Below, in pieces: positions 1-7,525 of a stretch of 64,000 nt of DNA. Source of the stretch: Phytopseudomonas flavescens (lineage in GTDB: Bacteria; Pseudomonadota; Gammaproteobacteria; Pseudomonadales; Pseudomonadaceae); contig NZ_FNDG01000007.1 of the NCBI RefSeq assembly GCF_900100535.1, positions 225,911 through 289,910 on the forward strand, given 5' to 3'. A program made the translations under genes and the position numbers. Position 1 is the first letter of the stretch. Every line of letters begins with the position of its first letter. Below the pieces are notes generated by a model. The model was not told the DNA's origin, ran no database searches, and was given only the letters and a program-made list of their open reading frames with translations.

Positions 1-697
1 GCGCCAGCCGGGGATCGCGCAATGCGGCGACAAGGCCCGAGGCGTTGTCGCAACCCGATTCGATCCAATCACGCACGATCATGGCCGCCACCACGTCGGC
101 GAGGCGGGCCAGGATACCGGCGAAGCCGATGCGTTTGGAGCAGATCTCGCCTTTCATGGCGGCGAGGATCGGTATCAGTCCAGGGTAACGCCTGCCCTTG
201 GCATCGATCACGATGAGGCCCGGCATCAGTTTTTCCAGGCCCTGCATGCCCCCCAGATCGAACTCCATGCAGCCGTAGAACAGGATGGCGCTGGGGATGC
301 TGCTGGTACTGGGGCAGATATCGACGGCGCAGACCGTATCGCCCAGAGGAGCGGCCTCGATGCTGCCGATGTCCCGGGCGGCAACGGTCGGGCTGGAGAG
401 AAGCTGATGCGCGCCGCCCTGGGGAATGAAGACGGCGTTGCCGGCCGACAGTTCGTGCAAGGCGCCATCGCCGGTGCGCAGGACTACGTTACCCACGGCA
501 AGGAAATGGAAGTACGCGTGGCCCGGTTTGGCGTCGAAGTTCAGGCCGAACACCGATCCGGTCTGGATACGACGGTACTGGACGCCGCGCAGGCGCATGC
601 CGGTCAGCAGTTCGCTGATGAGGTCGGAGGAGAGGGCGAATTGGTTTGGCGTGTCCACTTCAGGAGTTTCGATCAAGGAATAAAGACGCATCATCAT
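1..697 (-). CDS. AraC-family regulator with N-terminal cupin (partial)
   Basis: The minus strand reads open from a run of three ATG codons (697, 694 or 691) to the left edge, giving 232 residues without the C-terminal end. Upstream of 697 lies AGGA. The visible part has the cupin_6 layout of AraC regulators such as RclR: a beta-rich half with GDGALHELSAGNAVFIPQGG, then a helical linker ending in ALRDPRLA, which normally leads into the HTH_18 DNA-binding domain. That domain lies outside the window. The gene is divergent from an MFS exporter 60 bases away, so it probably controls that exporter. The effector is unknown. Confidence 0.85.
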   Translation of the reverse strand, partial: MMMRLYSLIETPEVDTPNQFALSSDLISELLTGMRLRGVQYRRIQTGSVFGLNFDAKPGHAYFHFLAVGNVVLRTGDGALHELSAGNAVFIPQGGAHQLLSSPTVAARDIGSIEAAPLGDTVCAVDICPSTSSIPSAILFYGCMEFDLGGMQGLEKLMPGLIVIDAKGRRYPGLIPILAAMKGEICSKRIGFAGILARLADVVAAMIVRDWIESGCDNASGLVAALRDPRLA

Positions 698-757
698 AGA
701 TCATCCTGGTTGTCGAGCCTAGACTCCGCTCTCGATCGTTTCTCAGGATGTTGTCCG

Positions 758-1996
758 ATGAGTAATTGTGTGTGTGATGCGTCGCCCGATGGCGCCGCCG
801 ATAGAGCCCCGGCGTCGCCTGCCTGGATGGCCGTGTTTTCGCTGGCGATGGGAGTGTTCGGGTTGTTGACGGCCGAATACCTGCCGGCCAGTCTGCTGAC
901 GCCGATGGCCGCCGATCTGGGGGTATCGGAAGCGCTGGCGGGACAGGCGGTGACCGTAACGGCGGTCGTGGCGCTGTTTGCCGGGTTGCTGGTGCCGGGC
1001 CTGACGCGCGGGCTTGACCGGCGGGTGATTCTGCTGGGGTTTTCCCTGCTGATGATCGCCTCCAACCTGCTGGTAGCCTTGTCGTCCAGCATGGTGGTGC
1101 TGCTGGCGATGCGTGTCCTGCTGGGCATTGCGCTGGGGGGCTTCTGGAGCATGGCTGCGGCCGTGGCGATGCGCCTCGTGCCGGCAGCGCTGCTGCCGCG
1201 TGCGCTGTCGATCATTTTCAGCGGCATCGCGGTCGGTACGGTCGTCTCCGTGCCCCTTGGTAGCTACCTCGGCGGACTGTATGGCTGGCGCAGTGCGTTT
1301 ATGGCGGCTGCCGCCATTGGCGGGGTCACTCTGGTGTTCCAGTGGTTCACGCTGCCACGGATGGCACCGCGCAGCACGGTTCGGCTGAGGACGGTACTGG
1401 ATGTGCTGCTGCGTCCCGGCATCGCCATCGGCATGTTCGGTTGTGTACTCGCCCACACCGGCCATTTCGCCCTGTTCACCTATATCCGCCCCTTTCTGGA
1501 AAGCACCACGGACATGGCCACGGACGGGTTGGCGCTGATGCTGCTGGGGTTCGGCGTGGCGAACTTCGCCGGCACGCTGCTGGCCGGTTGGCTGATGCAA
1601 CGCAGCCTGCGCGGGACGTTGGCACTGATGCCCGCCCTGGTCGGAGTGGCGGCGTTGGCACTGGTGCTACTGCCGGCTACCGTAACGGGGCAGGCGTTGC
1701 TGGTCGCATTCTGGGGCATGGCCTTTGGCGGTGTACCGGTCGCCTGGTCGAACTGGGTGGCACGCTCGGTGCCTGATCAGGCCGAAAGCGCAGGGGGAAT
1801 GGTGGTGGCGTCGGTGCAGTCCTCGATTGCCGTAGGTGCCGCAGCAGGGGGCGCGATGTTTAGCCTCAGCGGCATAGCGGGCGTATTCGTCGCCGGCGGC
1901 ATTCTGATGCTGCTCGCGGCGTTGCTGATTGCGCTGCGCGTCGGCGTCCAGTCGCCTCCGCCCGGCGCAGAGGCGGGCCAGGCCTTGCGTCTTTGA
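758..1996 (+). CDS. MFS transporter, DHA1-type exporter
   Basis: This 412-residue protein has about twelve hydrophobic segments, and the family motif between TM2 and TM3 is represented by PGLTRGLDRRVILL. It resembles the NepI/AraJ-type drug or metabolite:H+ antiporters, whose first helix typically carries GLLTAEYLPASLL. I chose ATG 758 because AGGA lies about 9 bases upstream and the frame before it has no hydrophobic content; the open frame itself extends back to 407. The divergent AraC gene suggests inducible expression. The substrate cannot be told from sequence. Confidence 0.87.
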   Translation: MSNCVCDASPDGAADRAPASPAWMAVFSLAMGVFGLLTAEYLPASLLTPMAADLGVSEALAGQAVTVTAVVALFAGLLVPGLTRGLDRRVILLGFSLLMIASNLLVALSSSMVVLLAMRVLLGIALGGFWSMAAAVAMRLVPAALLPRALSIIFSGIAVGTVVSVPLGSYLGGLYGWRSAFMAAAAIGGVTLVFQWFTLPRMAPRSTVRLRTVLDVLLRPGIAIGMFGCVLAHTGHFALFTYIRPFLESTTDMATDGLALMLLGFGVANFAGTLLAGWLMQRSLRGTLALMPALVGVAALALVLLPATVTGQALLVAFWGMAFGGVPVAWSNWVARSVPDQAESAGGMVVASVQSSIAVGAAAGGAMFSLSGIAGVFVAGGILMLLAALLIALRVGVQSPPPGAEAGQALRL

Positions 1997-2221
1997 GATA
2001 GGTCGCTCGGCCCGCCATACGCTTGCCGACCACACCCTGCGGCGGAGTCAGCCGCCGTTCGCTTCGCGCTGAATGTTGCCTATGCCCCTGTGAACGGCGT
2101 GCGCCATGGTCAGGTCAAAGGTGCTGGATGTGATGCCTTTATCACGCCCTGACCAGGCTAAGAGCCGCTGTACTATGGCATGATTAGTCCTGCTTTTCAG
2201 CGACTTGCGGCGGAGTGGTTG

Positions 2222-2539
2222 ATGTACAAATTGTGTTTCTACGTTCCGGAGAGTCATCTGCAAAGCGTGAAGTCGGCGGTATTCGCAGCGGGCGGCGGGT
2301 GTGTCGGTGAGTATGAGCAGTGCTGCTGGCAGACCCTGGGACGCGGCCAGTTTCTCCCCCTGGAGGGGAGCCAGCCATTTCTCGGCCAGAGCGGCGCTCT
2401 GGAAACGGTCGCCGAATGGAAGGTCGAGCTGGTGGTGGCCGACGAGTCGATCCACAACGCGGTCAAGGCCCTCAAGCAGAGCCATCCCTACGAAACGCCT
2501 GCCTTCGATGTATGGCGTCTTTCCGATCTGCAGTTCTGA
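2222..2539 (+). CDS. YqfO/NIF3-insert-like small protein
   Basis: This is a 105-residue protein starting MYKLCFYVPESHLQSVKSAVF and ending in the HPYETPAFDVWRL motif typical of the CutA-like domain that is inserted in some NIF3/YqfO proteins. In Pseudomonas this domain exists as a free-standing protein of about 100 residues, often annotated as NGG1p-interacting factor. Start 2222 has a CGGAG sequence before it; an earlier in-frame start at 2180 is less likely. No function is established for the stand-alone form. It is convergent with tatC. Confidence 0.8.
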   Translation: MYKLCFYVPESHLQSVKSAVFAAGGGCVGEYEQCCWQTLGRGQFLPLEGSQPFLGQSGALETVAEWKVELVVADESIHNAVKALKQSHPYETPAFDVWRLSDLQF

Positions 2540-2620
2540 CCCGGTCTGTTGCCTGCCAGCAGGCCATCGCTAGACCCGTCTCTTCCTTCTTTCCCGCGCT
2601 CGAGGCGTCCGCCTCGAGCC

Positions 2621-3370
2621 TCATTCTGTGACTGCCAGTTCCTGCCGGCTTTCCCGCTCCGGCCGGCGCTGGATGCTGCCGCAGGCGAGCAGGCCGACTT
2701 CGAACAGCAGCCACATCGGCACCGCCAGCATGGTTTGCGAGAATACGTCTGGCGGGGTCAGCAGCATGCCGACCACGAAGCAGCCGACGATCACGTAGGG
2801 TCGGCTGCGGCGCAGCGTGTCGACATCCGTCAGCCCGGCCCAGACGATGATGAAGGTGGCCACGGGAATTTCGAAGGCCAGCCCGAATGCCAGAAACAGG
2901 GCGAGGATGAAGTCCAGATACAGGGCGATATCGGTCATCATCTCCACGCCATCCGGCGTGACGCTGGCAAAGAAGCCGAACATCATCGGGAACACCGCGA
3001 AGAACGCGAAGGCCATGCCGGCATAGAACAGCAGGATGCTCGAGACCAGCAGGGGCACCGCGATGCGCCGTTCGCGGCGATACAGCCCCGGTGCCACGAA
3101 CCCCCACGCCTGATGCAGCAGTACCGGCATGCAAAGGAACACGGCGACCATCATGGTCAGCTTGAATGGCGCCAGGAAAGGCGAGGTCACGCTGGTTGCG
3201 ATCATGCTCGCGCCTTCGGGCAGGTAGCGGCGCAGCGGTTCGGATATCAGTGTGTAAAGGGTCTGCGCGAAGGGGAACAGGCCGAGGAAGGCCAGCGCAA
3301 TCACCAGCAGGCAACGCACCAGCCGCTTGCGCAGTTCGCCCAGGTGCGCCGTCAATGGCATGCTGCTCAT
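2621..3370 (-). CDS. tatC: Sec-independent translocase subunit TatC (second Tat set)
   Basis: This 249-residue membrane protein is the substrate-receptor subunit of the twin-arginine translocase. It begins with the conserved HLGELRKRL motif, followed by six predicted membrane segments and the family motifs FVAPGLYRRER and LTPPDVFSQ. Its start overlaps the end of tatB by 4 bases (ATGA), so translation is coupled. Pseudomonas usually has a housekeeping tatABC elsewhere; this set sits beside a type II secretion cluster and two Tat-signal proteins. I infer that it is a dedicated second Tat system for folded secretion substrates. Confidence 0.95.
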   Translation of the reverse strand: MSSMPLTAHLGELRKRLVRCLLVIALAFLGLFPFAQTLYTLISEPLRRYLPEGASMIATSVTSPFLAPFKLTMMVAVFLCMPVLLHQAWGFVAPGLYRRERRIAVPLLVSSILLFYAGMAFAFFAVFPMMFGFFASVTPDGVEMMTDIALYLDFILALFLAFGLAFEIPVATFIIVWAGLTDVDTLRRSRPYVIVGCFVVGMLLTPPDVFSQTMLAVPMWLLFEVGLLACGSIQRRPERESRQELAVTE

Positions 3371-3654
3371 GCGCTGCCCTCCGATTTGCCTACGGCTGGT
3401 TGTGGCCCCTGCAGGTTGATGCCGCGACGCAGTTCCTGCTCCAGTTGCCGCAACGGCGCGGCGTCCAGTTCCTTGCTCACGGCCTGGGCATCGAGTTCAC
3501 GTTCTACCTGATCACGCAGCATGCCCATCGCCCGTTTTGCCTGGCCAAGGCCGCGCCCCAGGGTGCGGGCTGCGACCGGCAGGCGTTCCGGGCCGAGCAC
3601 CAGCAGCGCCACCACGCTCACCAGCAGCAGTTCGGTGAAGCCTATTTCGAACAT
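3367..3654 (-). CDS. tatB: Twin-arginine translocase subunit TatB
   Basis: This 95-residue protein has one N-terminal membrane helix ([21 protein letters not shown]), then the PERLPVAARTLG motif and an amphipathic helix, as in TatB. It is shorter than E. coli TatB (171 residues), with a reduced C-terminal tail. It would form the receptor complex with TatC in the inner membrane. It overlaps both neighbours: its ATG lies in the tatA stop and its stop lies in the tatC start. Confidence 0.93.
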   Translation of the reverse strand: MFEIGFTELLLVSVVALLVLGPERLPVAARTLGRGLGQAKRAMGMLRDQVERELDAQAVSKELDAAPLRQLEQELRRGINLQGPQPAVGKSEGSA

Positions 3655-3887
3655 CAGGCCTGGCGATCCGTGTGGGTGTGGGGCTGCTGGGTGGTTCCCG
3701 ACAGCGGTGCCTGCTGCTGGACCTGTGCCGGCGGCTCGTCCGCTTCTTTGTTGCTGGCCATGGATTTGCGGAAACCCTGAATGGTTTCACCGAGATCGCC
3801 ACCCAGCGTCTTGAGGCGTTTGCTGCCGAACAACAGAAACACGATCAACAGCACGATGACCAGTTGCCAGATACCGATGCCGCCCAT
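3654..3887 (-). CDS. tatA: Twin-arginine translocase subunit TatA
   Basis: This 77-residue protein reads [20 protein letters not shown] and then [21 protein letters not shown], the membrane helix and amphipathic helix signature of TatA, the pore-forming Tat subunit. The ATG at 3887 has GGAGAG upstream; the open frame continues back to 3995 but lacks TatA-like sequence there. It is the first gene of tatA-tatB-tatC and is divergent from gspK. A Pho-box-like array lies about 50 bases upstream. Confidence 0.94.
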   Translation of the reverse strand: MGGIGIWQLVIVLLIVFLLFGSKRLKTLGGDLGETIQGFRKSMASNKEADEPPAQVQQQAPLSGTTQQPHTHTDRQA

Positions 3888-3936
3888 GAAAACTCTCCAA
3901 CGCGATGAAATTGAAGGGCTAATCTGCCTGGGCTTT

Positions 3937-3965
3937 GTGACGCTACGGTGACGCGTCGATGACGA
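3937..3965 (-). promoter_or_regulatory. Putative Pho box upstream of tatABC
   Basis: On the minus strand three 7-base half-sites, TCGTCAT, GCGTCAC and GCGTCAC, begin exactly 11 bases apart (plus-strand 3959, 3948, 3937) with 4-base spacers. This is the layout of PhoB binding sites (consensus CTGTCAT repeated every 11 bases). The 15-mer GCTTTGTGACGCTAC at 3932-3946 recurs exactly upstream of phoX. PhoB control is inferred. Confidence 0.6.
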
Positions 3966-4036
3966 AAAGAGGCGGCTGCCACCTCTCTGCAACATTCAGC
4001 CTGTTGACTGTCGGCTCTTGGTTCGAGGGGTGAGCG

Positions 4037-5008
4037 ATGGGCGGCAGGCAGCAGCGCGGCGCAGCGTTATTGATGGTGCTGGTGGCCTTGGCCATGCTCG
4101 CCGGTGGGCTGGCGTGGATGGTGCAGCAAGGACGACAGCAGGTCGATGCGGTGCGCCTGCAACAGCAGCGAATCCAGGCGCGAGCCATGGAGGTCGCCGG
4201 CCTGGCGTTCGCCGAACAGGCACTCAGGGATCCTGCCTGGCGGCAGAGCCCGCTGTTCTGGCAAGCCCTGCGTGGGCAGCCGTTGCGTTACGACTTCGCC
4301 GGCGGTGCGGCGACCCTGCGCATCCGTGATCTGCACAGCTGCTTCAACGTCAATGCGCTGGCCGGGCAGGAGGCCGAACGGGCCGAGCGCCAGTTGCAAT
4401 ACCTGCTTGGTGACGACCTGGCCGCCGAACAACTGGTGCATGCGCTGGCTGACTGGATCGACAGCGACGGCCAGAGCCGCCTGCACGGTGCCGAAAGCGA
4501 CCAGTACCTGCGCCAGAGGCCGCCTCGGCTCGCTGCCGATCAGCCCATGGTGGACATGAGTGAACTGAACCTGCTGCTCACGCCGCAACCTGGTCGACAA
4601 TTGCGTTATCCGCAACTCTGTGCGCTGCCGCAGACATCGGGTTGGCGCTTGAATGCCAATGCCCTGAGCCTGGAGCATTTGCCCCTGCTCGATGCGCTCT
4701 ACGAGGGCGAGTTCGCCCGTTCGCTGCTGACCCGTATCATCACCGGCCGACCAGCCAACGGTTACCGCGATGTAGGCGCCTTGCGCGAGGCATTGGGCGC
4801 CGTGGACGACCCGACGTTCGAGCGCCTCAGTGAGGGCCTGCTGCTCAACAGCGGTGATTTCATGCTGCAGCTAGAGTTCGAGCAGGATGACCGGCTGATC
4901 AGCAGCCAGTTTCAGGTGCAGGCTCAGGGGGTGGTGCGCTGGCATGCGCAGGTGCCGGTGCAGCGGGTGCAGGTGATCAGCCGCGAACCCTTGCCGTTCG
5001 CTTTGTAG
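4037..5008 (+). CDS. gspK: Type II secretion minor pseudopilin GspK
   Basis: This 323-residue protein starts with a prepilin-type leader: basic MGGRQQRG, then ALLMVLVALAMLAGGLAWMV. As usual for GspK, it lacks the Glu at position 5 of the mature form. The large periplasmic domain contains the family segments DLHSCFNVNAL, LADWIDSDG and DMSEL. GspK caps the pseudopilus tip together with GspI and GspJ. GAGGGG precedes ATG 4037. The gene is separated from the other gsp genes by the oppositely oriented phoX and divergent from tatA, so it probably has its own promoter in 3888-4036. Confidence 0.93.
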   Translation: MGGRQQRGAALLMVLVALAMLAGGLAWMVQQGRQQVDAVRLQQQRIQARAMEVAGLAFAEQALRDPAWRQSPLFWQALRGQPLRYDFAGGAATLRIRDLHSCFNVNALAGQEAERAERQLQYLLGDDLAAEQLVHALADWIDSDGQSRLHGAESDQYLRQRPPRLAADQPMVDMSELNLLLTPQPGRQLRYPQLCALPQTSGWRLNANALSLEHLPLLDALYEGEFARSLLTRIITGRPANGYRDVGALREALGAVDDPTFERLSEGLLLNSGDFMLQLEFEQDDRLISSQFQVQAQGVVRWHAQVPVQRVQVISREPLPFAL

Positions 5009-5032
5009 CGCAAGTCGCCTACTTGTGTAGGG

Positions 5033-5048
5033 CGCCCGCTTGCGGGCG
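5033..5048. repeat. Palindromic hairpin after gspK
   Basis: CGCCCGC and GCGGGCG form a perfect 7-bp stem with a 2-base loop, in the 220-base gap between the convergent gspK and phoX genes. No T-run follows. It may be a REP-like element or contribute to termination. Confidence 0.45.
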
Positions 5049-5228
5049 ATGCGATCATGCTCATCCAGCGGATGGGCATGCGGTCGCCATCAATCGCAGG
5101 CTACGCACAGGGTGCATTGGCAGCCGGTGTCGAGCGTGGGCATACACGGAAAGAGGGGCCTGGATGTCGCGGTGCTCGATCCAGGCGAAGAGATACGGCA
5201 CGAGATGACCCCGTGCCGCGTGGGCGGG

Positions 5229-7274
5229 TCAGACGCCGATTTCGCCGCCGTCGTTGCGCTGGATCACCACCGTGGAGGCGCGTGGGCGGACGCTGGTGCC
5301 GGCTGGCGTTTCGTCCGTGGCGACGTCGGTGGATGGCCAGTTACCCGGGTGCTGGATGTTGACGAAGATGGTCTTGTTGTCCGGCGTGAAGGCGATGCCG
5401 GTCACTTCGCTGCCGTTGGGGCCAACGAAGAAGCGGCGCAGATCCACCTGATTCTGAGCGTTGACCGGGACCTGCTTGCCGCTGGCATCGACCAGGTTGC
5501 TGGGGATTACCGCCAGCATCTGGTCGTTGGTGTAGCTGGTCACACTCTCTTCGCCATTGTCGGTCTGGATCCAGAGAATCCCGCGGCTGTCGAAGCTCAT
5601 GCCATCCGGGCTGGCGAACTGATTGAGTTCGGTCAGGCCGGAACGGTTGATATCGGGCGTGCCCGAGGCGTTGGCGCCGAACACGAAGATATCCCAGGCG
5701 AAGCTGAGCTGATCGTCACTGTCGTGCCAGCGGATCACGTGACCGTGGCGGTTCGGGCCGCGCGGGTTGGCGGCATCCACTTCGCTGGCGGAGCGGTTGC
5801 TGTTATTGGTCAGGGTCAGGTAGACGTCGCCATTGAGCGGGTTGACGGCGGTCCACTCCGGGCGATCCATCGGCGTTGCGCCGACGGCATCGGCCGCGCC
5901 CCGCGTGTTGAGAATGATCCCCGGCAGGTCGCTGAACTTGGCGCCCAGGGTGCTGCCATCGGTGGTGGGGGTAGCCGCTACCAGCGGGATCCACGCACCG
6001 GTGCCGTCGGCATCGAAACGGGCGACGTACAGGGTGCCGCTGTCCATGTACTTGGCGCCGGTGGCCAGGCGGTCGCTCGGGTTGGCATCGGCAGCGTCCC
6101 ACACCGCGTCGGAGACGAACTTGTACAGGTATTCGCCCCGCGAGTCATCGCCACTGTAGAACACCACCGGCTTACCGACCACCGGCAGCGTCGGCCAGCA
6201 ACCCTCGTGGCGGAAACGCCCGAGAGCCGTGCGTTTCACCGCGCGGCTGTTGGCGGTGTAGGGGTCGATCTCGACGATGTAGCCATAGGTGCTGGCCTCG
6301 TTGCGGTAGTCGTCGAGGGCGGTCGTGCCCACCGGGGTGATAGTGAAACGGGCGAATTCATCGTCGACCTCGCTGGCGTCGCCGGCTGCGGTTTCCCAGC
6401 GGTAGTTGCCACGGCGGGTGCTGACGCCGATGCGCTCCTGGTCGGCGGGCAGGGTACCGGTGTTGACGAAGATGCCTGGCCAGTTCTCCTCGCAGGTCAG
6501 GTAGGTGCCCCAGGGCGTGTAGCCATTGCCGCAGTTGTTGTTGGTGCCGCGGGTCTGGGTACCGTCGATGGAGAACTTGGTCTTGACGTGGTCGGTGCCA
6601 CGCAACGGGCCAGCGATATCCATCAGCGTGGCGGTGGTGTAGCGGCGGTTGAGCGGGTCGTTGTCGACCACCTGCCAGCGGCCATTGACCTTGCGGATAC
6701 GTACCACCCCGGCGCCGTGGGCGTTGATTTCCTTGCGCACCTCATCGACCGGGCGCTTGCCGTTGGCGTCCAGGGTCGGGCCATCAGGGTGCAGGGCGTT
6801 GGCATCGATGTACTCATAGTTCACGGCCAGCAGGCCGTCATCCGAGCTGCCATTGATGGGGAAGAAATGCATGCCGTCGTGATGCATGCCGGCCGAGTTG
6901 GCTTGTTCCTCGGGGGTATTGCTGCCGTCGGCCTGCCAAGTGCCACCGGCGCTGTTGAACGGCGTTCCCCAGGGGGCCAGCACGTAGGCGCTGTAACCGG
7001 CAGCTACCACGCAGGCATCGGTACGCGAGCCGGCAATCGACTGGAAGCCGAGAGCCAGTTTCGGCTCGGCGGGTGGCTCGGTGGAGGGGCCGTCGTCGCT
7101 GGAACCGTCGCTGTCGAAACAGCCGGTGAGGCCGGTGCCGGCGATCATGGCGATCGCGGCGCCCAGGCCACCGCGCATCACGCTACGGCGGCTCAGGTAG
7201 GCATCCAGAACCGATGCCATCGGCAGGTTGCCACTGGGGTTGCGGTCCAGGTTATCGCCGGTATCTCGACTCAT
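5229..7274 (-). CDS. phoX: PhoX-family alkaline phosphatase (DUF839), Tat signal with lipobox
   Basis: This 681-residue protein belongs to the PhoX/DUF839 family of Ca2+/Fe-dependent phosphatases that release phosphate from organic esters. The N terminus has SRRSVMRGG (twin arginines at 29-30), a hydrophobic stretch and LTGC (Cys52), so it looks like a Tat substrate and possibly a lipoprotein. Family segments are visible: GMHHDGMHFFP, LTCEENWPG, RFRHEG, RPEWTAVNP, FASPDGMSFDSRG and GPNGSEVTGIAFTPD. Its position between gspK and the rest of the gsp genes, next to a Tat set, suggests it is folded in the cytoplasm, exported by Tat and then moved outward by the T2SS. A Pho-box-like site lies upstream. 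Confidence 0.92.
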   Translation of the reverse strand: MSRDTGDNLDRNPSGNLPMASVLDAYLSRRSVMRGGLGAAIAMIAGTGLTGCFDSDGSSDDGPSTEPPAEPKLALGFQSIAGSRTDACVVAAGYSAYVLAPWGTPFNSAGGTWQADGSNTPEEQANSAGMHHDGMHFFPINGSSDDGLLAVNYEYIDANALHPDGPTLDANGKRPVDEVRKEINAHGAGVVRIRKVNGRWQVVDNDPLNRRYTTATLMDIAGPLRGTDHVKTKFSIDGTQTRGTNNNCGNGYTPWGTYLTCEENWPGIFVNTGTLPADQERIGVSTRRGNYRWETAAGDASEVDDEFARFTITPVGTTALDDYRNEASTYGYIVEIDPYTANSRAVKRTALGRFRHEGCWPTLPVVGKPVVFYSGDDSRGEYLYKFVSDAVWDAADANPSDRLATGAKYMDSGTLYVARFDADGTGAWIPLVAATPTTDGSTLGAKFSDLPGIILNTRGAADAVGATPMDRPEWTAVNPLNGDVYLTLTNNSNRSASEVDAANPRGPNRHGHVIRWHDSDDQLSFAWDIFVFGANASGTPDINRSGLTELNQFASPDGMSFDSRGILWIQTDNGEESVTSYTNDQMLAVIPSNLVDASGKQVPVNAQNQVDLRRFFVGPNGSEVTGIAFTPDNKTIFVNIQHPGNWPSTDVATDETPAGTSVRPRASTVVIQRNDGGEIGV

Positions 7275-7367
7275 CAGGTCATGTCCTTTTTCTGTTGAAG
7301 CGGCTTGAGGAAACCGGGACTTTAGAGACCGAATGTGATGATTTTCTGGCAGTTCTGTTAACGGCTA

Positions 7368-7385
7368 TTGAAAGCTTTGTGACGC
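7368..7385 (-). promoter_or_regulatory. Putative Pho box upstream of phoX
   Basis: The minus strand shows GCGTCAC (7385-7379), a 4-base spacer, then CTTTCAA (7374-7368): two PhoB-like half-sites 11 bases apart, about 95 bases before the phoX ATG. The 15-mer GCTTTGTGACGCTAC (7374-7388) is identical to that in the tatA promoter region. Confidence 0.55.
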
Positions 7386-7391
7386 TACCTT

Positions 7392-7418
7392 TCTGATTTA
7401 TCTGATTTATCTGATTTT
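7392..7418. repeat. 9-bp tandem repeat (TCTGATTTA x3)
   Basis: Two perfect copies of TCTGATTTA and a third with one change lie head to tail, followed by a T-rich stretch. They sit between the two divergent Pho-box-like sites. The AT-rich periodic tract may be part of the promoter architecture. Confidence 0.7.
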
Positions 7419-7441
7419 TTTGATTGAATACCGAGGTGTGG

Positions 7442-7470
7442 CTGTCGAATAACCGCCATTAAACTGTCAC
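7442..7470 (+). promoter_or_regulatory. Putative Pho box upstream of the gsp operon
   Basis: Half-sites CTGTCGA (7442), CCGCCAT (7453) and CTGTCAC (7464) start 11 bases apart with AT-rich 4-base spacers (ATAA, TAAA). A possible -10 (CAGTAT, near 7481) lies about 10 bases after the last half-site, as in PhoB-activated promoters. Confidence 0.62.
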
Positions 7471-7525
7471 ATAAGCTGCCCAGTATCCCGCCCCGACAAT
7501 GCATAAAGATGAGGCGAGCGGGGCG

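Noticed and set aside
1997..2221. Gene in the gap between the MFS and YqfO-like genes
   Set aside because: Only a minus-strand frame (2048-2485) covers it, and that is mostly opposite the YqfO-like gene. I see no coding or structural signal here.
5040..7298. 752-residue open frame on the plus strand
   Set aside because: It lies opposite phoX, has low-complexity Val/Ala/Gly/His composition, no family motif and no ribosome site. phoX on the other strand is clear.
7392..7418. Possible CRISPR-like array
   Set aside because: Units are 9 bases, contiguous and without spacers, so this is a simple tandem repeat.
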